A stretch of 64,000 bases of DNA from positions 124,001 through 188,000 of the forward strand of contig NZ_JAFA01000013.1 of assembly GCF_000519185.1 (NCBI RefSeq), read 5' to 3'. The stretch's first letter is position 1, and every line of letters begins with the position of its first letter. The notes under the pieces are model-generated. The model had not been told where the DNA came from and did not search any database. It saw only the letters and a program-made list of their open reading frames with translations. Origin of the DNA: Paraburkholderia nodosa DSM 21604 (GTDB lineage: Bacteria; Pseudomonadota; Gammaproteobacteria; Burkholderiales; Burkholderiaceae). The translations under genes and the position numbers were made by a program. This document shows, in pieces, positions 9,598-17,727 of the stretch.

Positions 9598-9900
9598 TCA
9601 ACTACGCGTCATATTCACGTTGGCGTATTCGCGGCGAGCCTCGCGGCCGGCAAACGCGAATGCGTCAAACGCCATGACTCCCTCTCCCCGGCCGCCCGCG
9701 CACTGCGGGATCTCAGCTGCGAGATCCGTCGTACTCAGGCGGCGAACCGGCATGACAACGCCGGTGCATGCAAAAGCAATCTGCATGCCAGAAATGATCG
9801 ATGTTGCGCTCGTGCCCGTCTCGGCATTGCGGCCGTGCCACGCATTGCGCGGCGCAACCGCATTGACCGATGACGCGGCAAAAGCCGACTTGAATTGCAT
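9598..9900 (-). CDS. small hypothetical protein (100 aa), possible gene
   Basis: A 100-residue open frame with AGGAG 8 bases before its ATG and its own hairpin terminator right after the stop. Codon choice looks like that of neighbouring genes but less biased. The sequence has no recognised domain; residues 1-50 are Ala/Ser-rich without a clear signal peptide. It lies upstream of livH on the same strand but is insulated by the terminator. It could be a real small gene or a chance frame. Confidence 0.35.
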   Translation of the reverse strand: MQFKSAFAASSVNAVAPRNAWHGRNAETGTSATSIISGMQIAFACTGVVMPVRRLSTTDLAAEIPQCAGGRGEGVMAFDAFAFAGREARREYANVNMTRS

Positions 9901-10403
9901 TAATCAGGTCTCCTGCGCCTTCCGAAATGCTTGCCTGATGGCCTTCTCATGGGATGTCCAGCCTTCAGAACGCGCGCATTGTAACGCCAATTATGCGACG
10001 GGCAATATTGTTGAGCCGGCAGGGTTTTCCTGCATTGCAACCATATTTTTAGATAACCGCCCGATACGGGTTGCACCACAGGTTGCGCCGCATTTTCGTG
10101 CACCAGTTGCACCAAAAATCAACAGGCTTCGCATCATGTGTTGCAGATAATGGCCGCAATGCCTTGTCGGGCGGGCATTGGATCAAATGAAGGTTATTTA
10201 AGGGAGAGCATAATAATGCCGCTCCGGCGCGGTGCATTCGTGTCGAAAACGTGTCAATCGCCCCCTAAATTCGGGGTCACACCACGTAATTCGGCCCTGC
10301 ACGCTAGCGAAAACACTAATAAGAGCACCCGGCCAATGTGAGGTTAACCTGCCTTTTCTCATCATGTGGCCCTTATTATTTGCGGTCCGCATCTGTCGCG
10401 GGC
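9901..10403 (+). other. intergenic region, about 500 bp
   Basis: No convincing gene. It is richer in A+T than the surroundings. GTTGCACC or GTTGCGCC occurs at 10070, 10082 and 10106, with steps of 12 and 24 bases, and an inverted GGTTGCAA at about 10035; this looks like a binding-site cluster. A 41-codon frame at 10216-10341 has GGGAGAG before its ATG but nothing else in support. Confidence 0.4.
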
Positions 10404-10431
10404 ATAAAAAAACGCGCCGGATGGGCGCGTT
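10404..10431 (-). terminator. ispH terminator
   Basis: On the minus strand, AACGCGCC-CATCC-GGCGCGTT is followed by a run of seven T. It lies 20 bases after the ispH stop codon. Confidence 0.85.
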
Positions 10432-10451
10432 CTTGCGGAGTAAAGGAGGCG

Positions 10452-11423
10452 TCAGACTGGCTGGCCGAGTCCGCGCGGCAACGGGAACGCAATGTTCTCC
10501 TCGATGCCTTCGAGTGCGCGCACGTTGCGCGCACCAAGTTCGTGCAGGCGGCGGATGATCTCCTGAGCGAGCGCCTCGGGCGCCGAGGCTCCAGCCGTCA
10601 GGCCGATCCGGCGCTTGCCGGCGAGCCACTGGGGGTCGATCTGCTCGGGCGCATCCACCATATAGGCAGGAATACCGCGCTTCTCGGCCACTTCGCGCAA
10701 CCGGTTCGAATTGGAACTGTTCGGGCTGCCCACTACGATCACGACGTCGCACTGCGGCGCCATGAACTTGACGGCGTCCTGGCGATTCTGTGTGGCGTAG
10801 CAGATGTCCTGTTTCTTCGGCTCGCGAATGGCCGGAAAACGCGCCTTCAGCGCTGCGATGATTTCCGCGGCGTCGTCCACCGAGAGCGTGGTTTGCGTGA
10901 CGAACGCCACGCGCTGCGGATCGCGCAGCTTGAGCGCCTCGACATCGGCAATGTCTTCGACGAGGTACATGCCCTCGGCCACCTGCCCCATGGTGCCTTC
11001 CACTTCCGGATGGCCCTTGTGCCCGATCATGACGATGTCGAGCCCCTCGTCGCGCATCTTCGCGACTTCCACGTGCACCTTCGTGACGAGCGGGCAGGTC
11101 GCGTCGTAGACGCGCAGGCCGCGCGCCTCGGCGTCGGCGCGCACCGACTTGGAGACGCCGTGCGCGCTGAAGATCACCGTGTTGCCGGACGGGACTTCAT
11201 CGAGTTGCTCGATGAAGATCGCCCCCTTCTTGCGCAGGTCTTCGACGACATAAGCGTTGTGGACGATCTCGTGACGCACGTAGATCGGTGCGCCGTGAAG
11301 CTGGATGGCGCGCTCGACGATCTCGATGGCCCGATCGACGCCGGCGCAGAAGCCGCGCGGCTGGGCGAGCAGGATTTCCGCGTCGGCGAGTTCTGCGATG
11401 AGGGACGTGTCCGTGTTGGTCAT
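10452..11423 (-). CDS. ispH: 4-hydroxy-3-methylbut-2-enyl diphosphate reductase IspH
   Basis: A 323-residue Fe-S enzyme for the last step of the MEP isoprenoid pathway, giving IPP and DMAPP. The three cluster cysteines are C26 (PRGFCAGVDRA), C110 (DATCPLVTKVH) and C208 (DICYATQNRQ). H138 and E140 in GHPEVEGTMGQ are active-site residues. The start at 11423 leaves 5 bases after the fkpB stop. The fkpB-ispH pair is also conserved in E. coli. Confidence 0.96.
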   Translation of the reverse strand: MTNTDTSLIAELADAEILLAQPRGFCAGVDRAIEIVERAIQLHGAPIYVRHEIVHNAYVVEDLRKKGAIFIEQLDEVPSGNTVIFSAHGVSKSVRADAEARGLRVYDATCPLVTKVHVEVAKMRDEGLDIVMIGHKGHPEVEGTMGQVAEGMYLVEDIADVEALKLRDPQRVAFVTQTTLSVDDAAEIIAALKARFPAIREPKKQDICYATQNRQDAVKFMAPQCDVVIVVGSPNSSNSNRLREVAEKRGIPAYMVDAPEQIDPQWLAGKRRIGLTAGASAPEALAQEIIRRLHELGARNVRALEGIEENIAFPLPRGLGQPV

Positions 11424-11428
11424 GGGCT

Positions 11429-11884
11429 TTAAAGGATTCCGATGATTTGCACTTCGAACGCAACCGCCTGGCCAGCGAGCGGGTGGTTGAAATCGAACAG
11501 TGCGGAGGTCTCGTTCACTTCCTTGAGCACACCCGCGTAACGCCCGCCGTTGGGGGCATTGAATTCGATCAGGTCGCCCGGGCTGAACTCCTCGCCGATC
11601 ATGCCGTTCTCGCGCAGGGTCTTGAGCGAGACGCGCTGGATCAGGTCGGGGTTGCGCTGGCCGAAAGCGACGCCGGGTTCTAGCTGAAAGGTCGAGTGGT
11701 GACCCACCTTCAGGCCCTGCAAAATCTCTTCCAGCGGCGGCGCAAGCTGGCCGGCGCCCATCAGCAGGGTGGCGGGACGGTCGACAAAGGTATTGACGAT
11801 TTCGGTGCCATCGGCGAGTGAAAGCCGGTAATTCAGCGTCACGTGGGAACCGGACTTCACTTCGGAGATGTCGATGATGCTCAT
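11429..11884 (-). CDS. fkpB: FKBP-type peptidyl-prolyl isomerase FkpB/SlpA
   Basis: A 151-residue SlpA-type FKBP that isomerises X-Pro bonds and acts as a chaperone. VTLNYRLSLADGTEIVNTF begins the FKBP domain, GAGQLAPPLEEILQGLKVG is the conserved core, and the insert-in-flap domain spans about 70-125. The C-terminus LAGQAVAFEVQIIGIL is typical. No signal peptide, so cytoplasmic. It lies directly upstream of ispH. Start MSIIDISEV at 11884; the longer frame upstream is an antisense shadow of radC. Confidence 0.93.
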   Translation of the reverse strand: MSIIDISEVKSGSHVTLNYRLSLADGTEIVNTFVDRPATLLMGAGQLAPPLEEILQGLKVGHHSTFQLEPGVAFGQRNPDLIQRVSLKTLRENGMIGEEFSPGDLIEFNAPNGGRYAGVLKEVNETSALFDFNHPLAGQAVAFEVQIIGIL

Positions 11885-12073
11885 GCGTAACTCATTTCGT
11901 CGTAACGCGCGCTTCGCGCGTGCGCGCCGCAAGGCGCCGGTCCGGCCTGCCTCGGGCGGCCGGAAAACAACTATTGTAAGCCACTTGGCCGAGGCGGTCG
12001 CGGCACGATTGTGCACTGCCAACGCTCGCACTCGTGTGCGCCGCGCACGCCTTATTTGTCTGTGGAGATTGCC

Positions 12074-12898
12074 ATGAGGGAGCTTGCCTGCATGCTGGAT
12101 ACGGCGCCCGATACCGTCGGCGGCGCCCTCGCCGACCGCCTGCCCGGCCCAGGCTGCGCGGAGCGTGGCCCCCGCGGCGGCGCCCTCCCCGCGCCGGCGG
12201 CGCCTGCGGTCTCGACCCGCGAGAACGCGGCGCCTGCGGCACCACGCCACGACATGCCCCGCGAGCGACTGCGCACGGCCGGCGCGGCCGCGCTCTCGGA
12301 CGTGGAGTTGCTCGCGATCCTGCTCGGCTTCGGCTTGCCGGGCCACGATGTCTTCGAGGTCGCTCGCACGCTGCTGGCCCAATTCGGCTCGCTGCGCGCC
12401 ATGCTCGACGCGCCGCACGAAGAATTCGAGGCCCTGCGCGGCATCGGGCCCGCAAAAGCCGCGATGCTCCAGGCGGTGACGGAACTCGCGCGGCGGGCGC
12501 TTGCGCAAGCGCTCGACGACAAGCCGCTCGTCGACTCTCCCGGCGCGGTCGAAGACTATTTGCGCCTTCTGATCGGCGGGCGGCCGCACGAGGTGTTCGT
12601 TTGCCTCTTTCTGGACGCGCGGCATCGGCTGATCCGCTCGGAGGAAAGCTCGCGCGGCTCGCTCACGCGCATGGCGGTGTATCCTCGTGAAATCGTGCGG
12701 CGCGCGCTGACGCTCAATGCCGCGAGCCTGATCGTCGCCCATAATCACCCTTCGGGCGCGGTGCAGCCGAGCGCGAGCGACCGGCGCCTCACACGGGTGT
12801 TGCGCGAAACGCTGGCGCTCGTGGAGGTTCAGCTCATCGATCACCTGGTCATCGGCACCCGGGAGACGTTTTCCTTTGCGCGCCATGGCTGGAGCTGA
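12074..12898 (+). CDS. radC: RadC/JAB-domain DNA repair-associated protein
   Basis: A 274-residue protein. A helix-hairpin-helix lies near 120-135 (LRGIGPAKAAML), and the JAB/MPN metalloprotease-like motif has H223, H225 and D236 (HNHPSG...SASD). Despite the name, the biochemical role of RadC is not settled. The start at 12074 has GGAG six bases upstream, but the first 60 residues are an Ala/Pro-rich extension; family members normally begin near M61 (MPRERL, 12254). It is divergent from fkpB. Confidence 0.85.
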   Translation: MRELACMLDTAPDTVGGALADRLPGPGCAERGPRGGALPAPAAPAVSTRENAAPAAPRHDMPRERLRTAGAAALSDVELLAILLGFGLPGHDVFEVARTLLAQFGSLRAMLDAPHEEFEALRGIGPAKAAMLQAVTELARRALAQALDDKPLVDSPGAVEDYLRLLIGGRPHEVFVCLFLDARHRLIRSEESSRGSLTRMAVYPREIVRRALTLNAASLIVAHNHPSGAVQPSASDRRLTRVLRETLALVEVQLIDHLVIGTRETFSFARHGWS

Positions 12899-12950
12899 GG
12901 TGGCACTGACGCGACGCGCGGCGGCAAACAACACCATGTGCAAATCGGGT

Positions 12951-12980
12951 TTGATTTTCCAGAGCTTTTTCTGCTAGAAT
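12951..12980 (+). promoter_or_regulatory. predicted sigma-70 promoter of rpmB-rpmG
   Basis: TTGATT (12951-12956), an 18-base spacer and TAGAAT (12975-12980) lie about 175 bases before rpmB, in an AT-rich dip after radC. Confidence 0.55.
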
Positions 12981-13154
12981 CGTGGTTTGCCTATTTCCAA
13001 CCCTGTTCCGAAGCCCGTCGAGGCATTCCAGGGGAAATATGGCCTGGGTTCGAGGTTGTCTCTCATCCATACGTGAGCGCGCTCCTATTCTGGCCATTTC
13101 TCGCCTGGGAAACTTAAGCGGCTCTCGAACTCAGAATTTCCGTAGGAGTGTCTC

Positions 13155-13388
13155 ATGGCACGTGTATGCCAAGTCACTGGGAAAGCGCCGATGAGCGGCA
13201 ACAACGTTTCCCACGCTAACAACAAAACCAAGCGCCGTTTCCTCCCGAATCTGCAAAACCGCCGTTTCTGGGTTGAAAGCGAAAACCGTTGGGTGCGTCT
13301 GCGCATCTCGAACGCAGGCCTGCGCCTGATCGACAAGAACGGCATCGATTCCGTGCTCGCAGACCTGCGCGCACGCGGCGAACTGTAA
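13155..13388 (+). CDS. rpmB: 50S ribosomal protein L28
   Basis: A 77-residue ribosomal protein. MARVCQVTGKAPMSGNNVSHA followed by the basic NKTKRRFLPNLQNRRFW block is the L28 signature. AGGAG precedes the ATG. It lies 10 bases before rpmG, the usual L28-L33 pair. Confidence 0.97.
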   Translation: MARVCQVTGKAPMSGNNVSHANNKTKRRFLPNLQNRRFWVESENRWVRLRISNAGLRLIDKNGIDSVLADLRARGEL

Positions 13389-13398
13389 GGAGTAAATC

Positions 13399-13566
13399 AT
13401 GGCCAAGGGAATCCGCGACAAGATCAAGCTCGAGTCGACCGCAGGTACGGGTCACTTCTACACGACCACGAAGAACAAGCGCAACATGCCGGAAAAAATG
13501 TCGATCAAGAAGTTCGACCCGGTTGTTCGCAAGCACGTCGAGTACAAGGAAACCAAGATCAAGTAA
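13399..13566 (+). CDS. rpmG: 50S ribosomal protein L33 (55 aa)
   Basis: MAKGIRDKIKLESTAGTGHF begins a 55-residue L33. It lacks the zinc-ribbon CxxC pairs, so it is the cysteine-free (C-minus) form that does not depend on zinc. AAGGAG is seven bases upstream. It is co-transcribed with rpmB and followed by a strong terminator. Confidence 0.97.
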   Translation: MAKGIRDKIKLESTAGTGHFYTTTKNKRNMPEKMSIKKFDPVVRKHVEYKETKIK

Positions 13567-13595
13567 TTGATCGGGTTTCGAGCCTGACGAAGACA

Positions 13596-13627
13596 GAAAA
13601 ACCCCGCTATTTAGCGGGGTTTTTCTT
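13596..13627 (+). terminator. rpmB-rpmG terminator
   Basis: AAAAACCCCGCT-ATTT-AGCGGGGTTTTTCTTTTT, 30 bases after the rpmG stop. Confidence 0.92.
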
Positions 13628-13837
13628 TTTGCACGCCCGTCCCGCCCCGGTTCGCGCCATGCAACGGTGTTTTAACGGCGGCGCCCAAACTGCGGCTATC
13701 CGTTCGCTCCTCTCTCGGAGTATGCTTCCCGCTTTATACCGGTTGCCACACGCGTGTCATATGTCACCGACGGTGCAGGACCGTGGCAAACGCGGCGGCC
13801 AGAAAGCGTAGAACAAGAGAGACGGAGAAGCAGGATC

Positions 13838-15439
13838 ATGAATTTCGATGTAGCGATCGTCGGCAGCGGCCTCGCAGGACTGAGCGTCGCGCTGAATCTC
13901 GCCGGTTCGCGTCGCGTCGTGATCATCGCCAAGCGTGCGATGACCGAAGGCGCGAGCGACCGCGCGCAAGGCGGCATTGCCGCCGTGCTCGATTCGGCCG
14001 ACAGCGTGGAGAACCACGTGGACGATACGCTCGTCGCCGGCGGCGGCCTGTGCGACGAGGCAGCCACGCGCTACATCGTCGAGCATGGCCGCGAGGCCAT
14101 CGAATGGCTGATCGCCCAGGACGTGCCGTTCACGAAGGACGCCGCCGCCGAACTCGGCTTCCACCTCACGCGCGAAGGCGGCCACAGCCATCGCCGCATC
14201 ATCCACGCCGCCGACGCCACCGGTCACGCGGTCGTGCAAACGCTGCTCGAGCGTGCACGCTCGCACCCGAACATCACGATCCTCGAAGACCATCAGGCGA
14301 TCGACGTCATCACGTCCGACCGGCTAGGCCTGCCGGGCCGTCGTTGCCACGGCCTCTATGCGCTCGATCTGAAGAACGACCGCACGGTGACGATCCAGGC
14401 GCCGCACACGGTGCTCGCAACGGGCGGTGCGGGCAAGGTCTACCTGTACACGACGAACCCCGACACGGCCACCGGCGACGGCATCGCCATGGCGTGGCGC
14501 GCGGGCTGCCGGGTGGCGAACATGGAGTTCATCCAGTTCCACCCCACCTGCCTCTTTCACCCGCACGCCAAGTCGTTCCTGATTTCGGAGGCCGTGCGCG
14601 GCGAAGGCGGCGTGCTGCGCCTGCCCGACGGCACCCGCTTCATGCCCGCGCACGACGCGCGCGCCGAGCTGGCGCCGCGCGACATCGTCGCCCGCGCGAT
14701 CGACTTCGAGATCAAAAAGCACGGCATCGACTGCGTGCATCTCGACATCAGCCATCAGCCGCCGGCGTTTCTCGAAGAGCATTTCCCGACCATCCTCGCG
14801 CGCTGCCGCGAATTCGGCATCGACATCACGAAGGAGCCGATTCCCGTGGTGCCCGCCGCGCACTACACCTGCGGCGGCGTCGTCACCGACCTGGCCGGGC
14901 GCACCGATCTCGCGGGCCTCTATGCGGTGGGCGAGACGTCGTACACGGGCCTGCACGGCGCGAACCGCCTGGCGAGCAATTCGCTGCTCGAGTGCCTCGT
15001 GATCGGCCGCTCGGCGGCCGAGGCGATCGAGGCGGAAGGCTTCAGCGCGGGCGCGCATGCGCCCCTGCCCGACTGGGACGAAAGCCGCGTCTCCGATTCC
15101 GACGAGGAAGTCGTCGTGGCCCACAACTGGGACGAGCTGCGCCGGTTGATGTGGAATTACGTCGGCATCGTGCGCACCGACAAGCGGCTCGAGCGCGCCC
15201 AACATCGCCTCGCCCTGCTGCGCGATGAAATTCTCGAGTACTACGCGAATTTCCGCGTCACGCGCGACCTGCTGGAATTGCGCAACCTCGTCGAAGTCGC
15301 TTCGCTGATCGTGGAAAGTGCGCGCTCGCGCCGCGAGAGCCGTGGCCTGCACTACAGCCGCGACTGGCCGAACTCGCTGCCCAAGGCGCTGCCGACCGTG
15401 CTCGCGCCGGAGCGCGTGCGCAATCGCACGGTTTCATGA
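13838..15439 (+). CDS. nadB: L-aspartate oxidase
   Basis: A 533-residue FAD enzyme that oxidises L-aspartate to iminoaspartate, the first step of de novo NAD synthesis. The FAD-binding GSGLAGLSVAL is at 9-19. SDRAQGGIAAV, VPAAHYTCGGV and TGLHGANRLASNSLLE are diagnostic of the fumarate reductase/NadB family. The start at 13838 fits the family; the frame opens earlier at 13754 without a ribosome binding site. It faces nadC-nadA across a shared terminator, so all genes of the branch are clustered but in two transcripts. Confidence 0.95.
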   Translation: MNFDVAIVGSGLAGLSVALNLAGSRRVVIIAKRAMTEGASDRAQGGIAAVLDSADSVENHVDDTLVAGGGLCDEAATRYIVEHGREAIEWLIAQDVPFTKDAAAELGFHLTREGGHSHRRIIHAADATGHAVVQTLLERARSHPNITILEDHQAIDVITSDRLGLPGRRCHGLYALDLKNDRTVTIQAPHTVLATGGAGKVYLYTTNPDTATGDGIAMAWRAGCRVANMEFIQFHPTCLFHPHAKSFLISEAVRGEGGVLRLPDGTRFMPAHDARAELAPRDIVARAIDFEIKKHGIDCVHLDISHQPPAFLEEHFPTILARCREFGIDITKEPIPVVPAAHYTCGGVVTDLAGRTDLAGLYAVGETSYTGLHGANRLASNSLLECLVIGRSAAEAIEAEGFSAGAHAPLPDWDESRVSDSDEEVVVAHNWDELRRLMWNYVGIVRTDKRLERAQHRLALLRDEILEYYANFRVTRDLLELRNLVEVASLIVESARSRRESRGLHYSRDWPNSLPKALPTVLAPERVRNRTVS

Positions 15440-15468
15440 GCCCGATGAACTAAACGCGCCGCAAAAAC

Positions 15469-15499
15469 AAAGGCCGCCTCATCGCGAGGCGGCCTTTTT
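15469..15499. terminator. bidirectional terminator between nadB and nadC
   Basis: AAAGGCCGCCTC-ATCGC-GAGGCGGCCTTTTT between convergent genes; A-run on the left, T-run on the right. Confidence 0.9.
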
Positions 15500-15530
15500 C
15501 GTTCTGGTTCAGCTTGGCGAACTCGCCGCT

Positions 15531-16430
15531 TCAGACAATGCGCATCGAAAAGTCCGTCGCACGCACGTCCTTCGTCAACGCGCCAATCGATACGCGGTCC
15601 ACGCCCGTTTCCGCGATCGCGCGCACCGTGTCGAAGTTCACGCTGCCCGAGACTTCGAGCACCGCACGCCCCGCCGTGAGCTTCACCGCATCGCGCATCA
15701 TGTCCAACGAGAAGTTGTCGAGCAGCACCGACTGCGCGCCGTGCGCGAGCGCCGTTTCGAGCTGCTCGAGCGTCTCGACTTCGATCTGGATCGGCACGCC
15801 CGCATCGAGCGCGAGCGCAGCGGCCATCGCCGCACCCACGCCGCCTGCCGCAGCAATGTGGTTTTCCTTGATGAGGATCCCGTCGTAAAGCGCAAGACGC
15901 TGGTTCGCGCCACCGCCCACGCGCACTGCGTACTTCTGCGCGAGGCGCAGGCCGGGCAGCGTCTTGCGCGTGTCCAGAATGCGCGTGCGGGTGTGCGCGA
16001 TCATGTCGACGTAGCGGCGCGTCACGCTCGCCACGCCCGAGAGCAGTTGCAGGAAGTTCATCGCGTTGCGCTCGGCCGTGAGCAGCGAGCGCGCCGGACC
16101 GCGCAGCGAGCAGACGGTCGTGTCGGCGGCCATGCGCTCGCCTTCGCGATAGTGCCAACGCACTTCGATGCGCGGATCGACCTGCTTCACCACGCCGTCG
16201 AACCAGAGCACGCCGCACAGCATCGCTTCTTCGCGCACGATGATGCGCGCGTCGCGCATTTCGTCGGCAGGCACGAGACGGCCGGTCTGGTCGCCGGGGC
16301 CCACGTCTTCTTCTAGCGCATCGGCCACGTTGCGTGCGATCGCGGCGTCGAACGCCGCGCCGTACTGCGAGCGCACTTCGTCGAGCACGGGCGAAACGGC
16401 ATCGACTGCGAGCAATTCGAGTGCACCCAT
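15531..16430 (-). CDS. nadC: nicotinate-nucleotide diphosphorylase (quinolinate phosphoribosyltransferase)
   Basis: A 299-residue type II phosphoribosyltransferase that converts quinolinate and PRPP to nicotinate mononucleotide with loss of CO2. ERNAMNFLQLLSGVAS, TRKTLPGLRLAQKYAV and GGGANQRLALYDGILIKENH are NadC signatures; IEVETLEQLETAL and VEVSGSVN-type strands follow. It begins immediately after the nadA stop codon (TAA-ATG), so the two are translated from one mRNA. Confidence 0.95.
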   Translation of the reverse strand: MGALELLAVDAVSPVLDEVRSQYGAAFDAAIARNVADALEEDVGPGDQTGRLVPADEMRDARIIVREEAMLCGVLWFDGVVKQVDPRIEVRWHYREGERMAADTTVCSLRGPARSLLTAERNAMNFLQLLSGVASVTRRYVDMIAHTRTRILDTRKTLPGLRLAQKYAVRVGGGANQRLALYDGILIKENHIAAAGGVGAAMAAALALDAGVPIQIEVETLEQLETALAHGAQSVLLDNFSLDMMRDAVKLTAGRAVLEVSGSVNFDTVRAIAETGVDRVSIGALTKDVRATDFSMRIV

Positions 16431-17564
16431 TTATGCCGCCCCCACTTGCGAGAACAGCGCGGTATCGCGCGCGAGGTCGCCGCTCGCCTGCACGCGGCGC
16501 TTGTGCTCCGCCGCGAACGCCAGCATGCGATCGATCGGCAGACGCGCACGCTCGCCGATCGCGCTATCGACGTGGATCTCGTTGTGACCGCGCTCCAGCA
16601 CGTCGACGAGATTCGCCAGACCGTTCATGGCCATCCACGGGCAATGCGCGCAGCTCTTGCAGGTGGCGCTGTTGCCGGCCGTGGGCGCTTCGATGAAGGT
16701 CTTGCCCGGCGCCGCGAGGCGCATCTTGTGCAGAATGCCGAGATCGGTCGCGACGATGAAGCGTTGCGCGTCGAGCTTCACGGCGGCGTCGATCAGCTGG
16801 GTGGTCGAGCCGACCACGTCCGCGAGCGCAACCACGCTCTCGGGCGATTCGGGGTGGACGAGAATCTTGGCGTCCGGATATTCGGCGCGCAGCAGATCGA
16901 GCTCGATGCCCTTGAATTCGTCGTGCACGAGGCAGGAGCCTTGCCACAGCAGCATGTCGGCGCCGGTCTTCTTCTGGATGTAGCTGCCCAGGTGGCGGTC
17001 CGGCGCCCACAGAATTTTTTCGCCCTTCGCGTGCAGGTCGGCGACGATCTCGAGACCGATGGACGACGTGACCATCCAGTCCGCGCGCGCCTTCACGGCC
17101 GCGCTCGTGTTCGCATAGACGACCACGGTGCGGTCGGGATGCTCGTCGCAAAACGCCGAGAATTCGTCGATGGGGCAACCGAGATCGAGCGAGCAGGTCG
17201 CGTCGAGGTCGGGCATGAGAATGCGCTTGTTCGGACTCAGAATCTTCGCGGTCTCACCCATGAAGCGCACGCCCGCCACGACGAGCGTCTGTGCCTCGTG
17301 GTCGCGGCCGAAGCGCGCCATCTCGAGCGAATCGGCCACGCAGCCGCCGGTTTCGTCGGCGAGCTCCTGCAATTCAGGATCTACATAATAGTGCGCGACA
17401 AGCACCGCCTTCTCGCGCTTGAGCAACTCGCGAATCCGCTCCTTCAATGCAACGCGCTCTGCCGTGGACGGCGCATCGGGCACGCGCGCCCAAGCCTGTC
17501 CAACGCCGCAAACGGCACCCTGCGGCCGGTCATATTCGACCTTCCTGATCGCCTGACTCATCAT
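16431..17564 (-). CDS. nadA: quinolinate synthase
   Basis: A 377-residue [4Fe-4S] enzyme that condenses iminoaspartate with dihydroxyacetone phosphate to quinolinate. Internally repeated domains are visible; VLVAHYYVDPELQELAD, CSLDLGCPIDEF, VHPESPESVV and the C-terminal CKSCAHCPWMAMNGL supply the conserved cluster cysteines. Two adjacent ATGs (17564, 17561) follow a purine-rich GTAGGGGCAGGAG stretch; the first is chosen for spacing. Operon nadA-nadC. Confidence 0.95.
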   Translation of the reverse strand: MMSQAIRKVEYDRPQGAVCGVGQAWARVPDAPSTAERVALKERIRELLKREKAVLVAHYYVDPELQELADETGGCVADSLEMARFGRDHEAQTLVVAGVRFMGETAKILSPNKRILMPDLDATCSLDLGCPIDEFSAFCDEHPDRTVVVYANTSAAVKARADWMVTSSIGLEIVADLHAKGEKILWAPDRHLGSYIQKKTGADMLLWQGSCLVHDEFKGIELDLLRAEYPDAKILVHPESPESVVALADVVGSTTQLIDAAVKLDAQRFIVATDLGILHKMRLAAPGKTFIEAPTAGNSATCKSCAHCPWMAMNGLANLVDVLERGHNEIHVDSAIGERARLPIDRMLAFAAEHKRRVQASGDLARDTALFSQVGAA

Positions 17565-17633
17565 CTCCTGCCCCTACCGATCGCCGCGCCATTGAAGCCA
17601 TTGTGGGGACTCCGGCTTGTTTGCGGCCCAAAA

Positions 17634-17661
17634 AGAAAAACCCCGCCAGCGCGGGGTTTTG
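17634..17661. terminator. terminator between desaturase gene and nadA
   Basis: AAAAACCCCGC-CAGC-GCGGGGTTTT. On the minus strand the A-run at its left gives a T-run. It sits upstream of nadA and about 70 bases before the desaturase stop on that strand, so it would end the desaturase only if read from the plus side; direction is uncertain. Confidence 0.6.
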
Positions 17662-17727
17662 TGACGTCTCGTCATTCTAAAGGATTTTCTTACGCCCCAC
17701 TGAGGGGCCAAAATCCGCTCAAGCCGA

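Noticed and set aside
10216..10341. 41-codon frame with GGGAGAG before ATG
   Set aside because: No terminator, no protein features and poor codon bias; not listed as a gene.
13754..13837. Upstream ATG for nadB
   Set aside because: No ribosome binding site and 28 residues unlike the family; the FAD motif fits the start at 13838.
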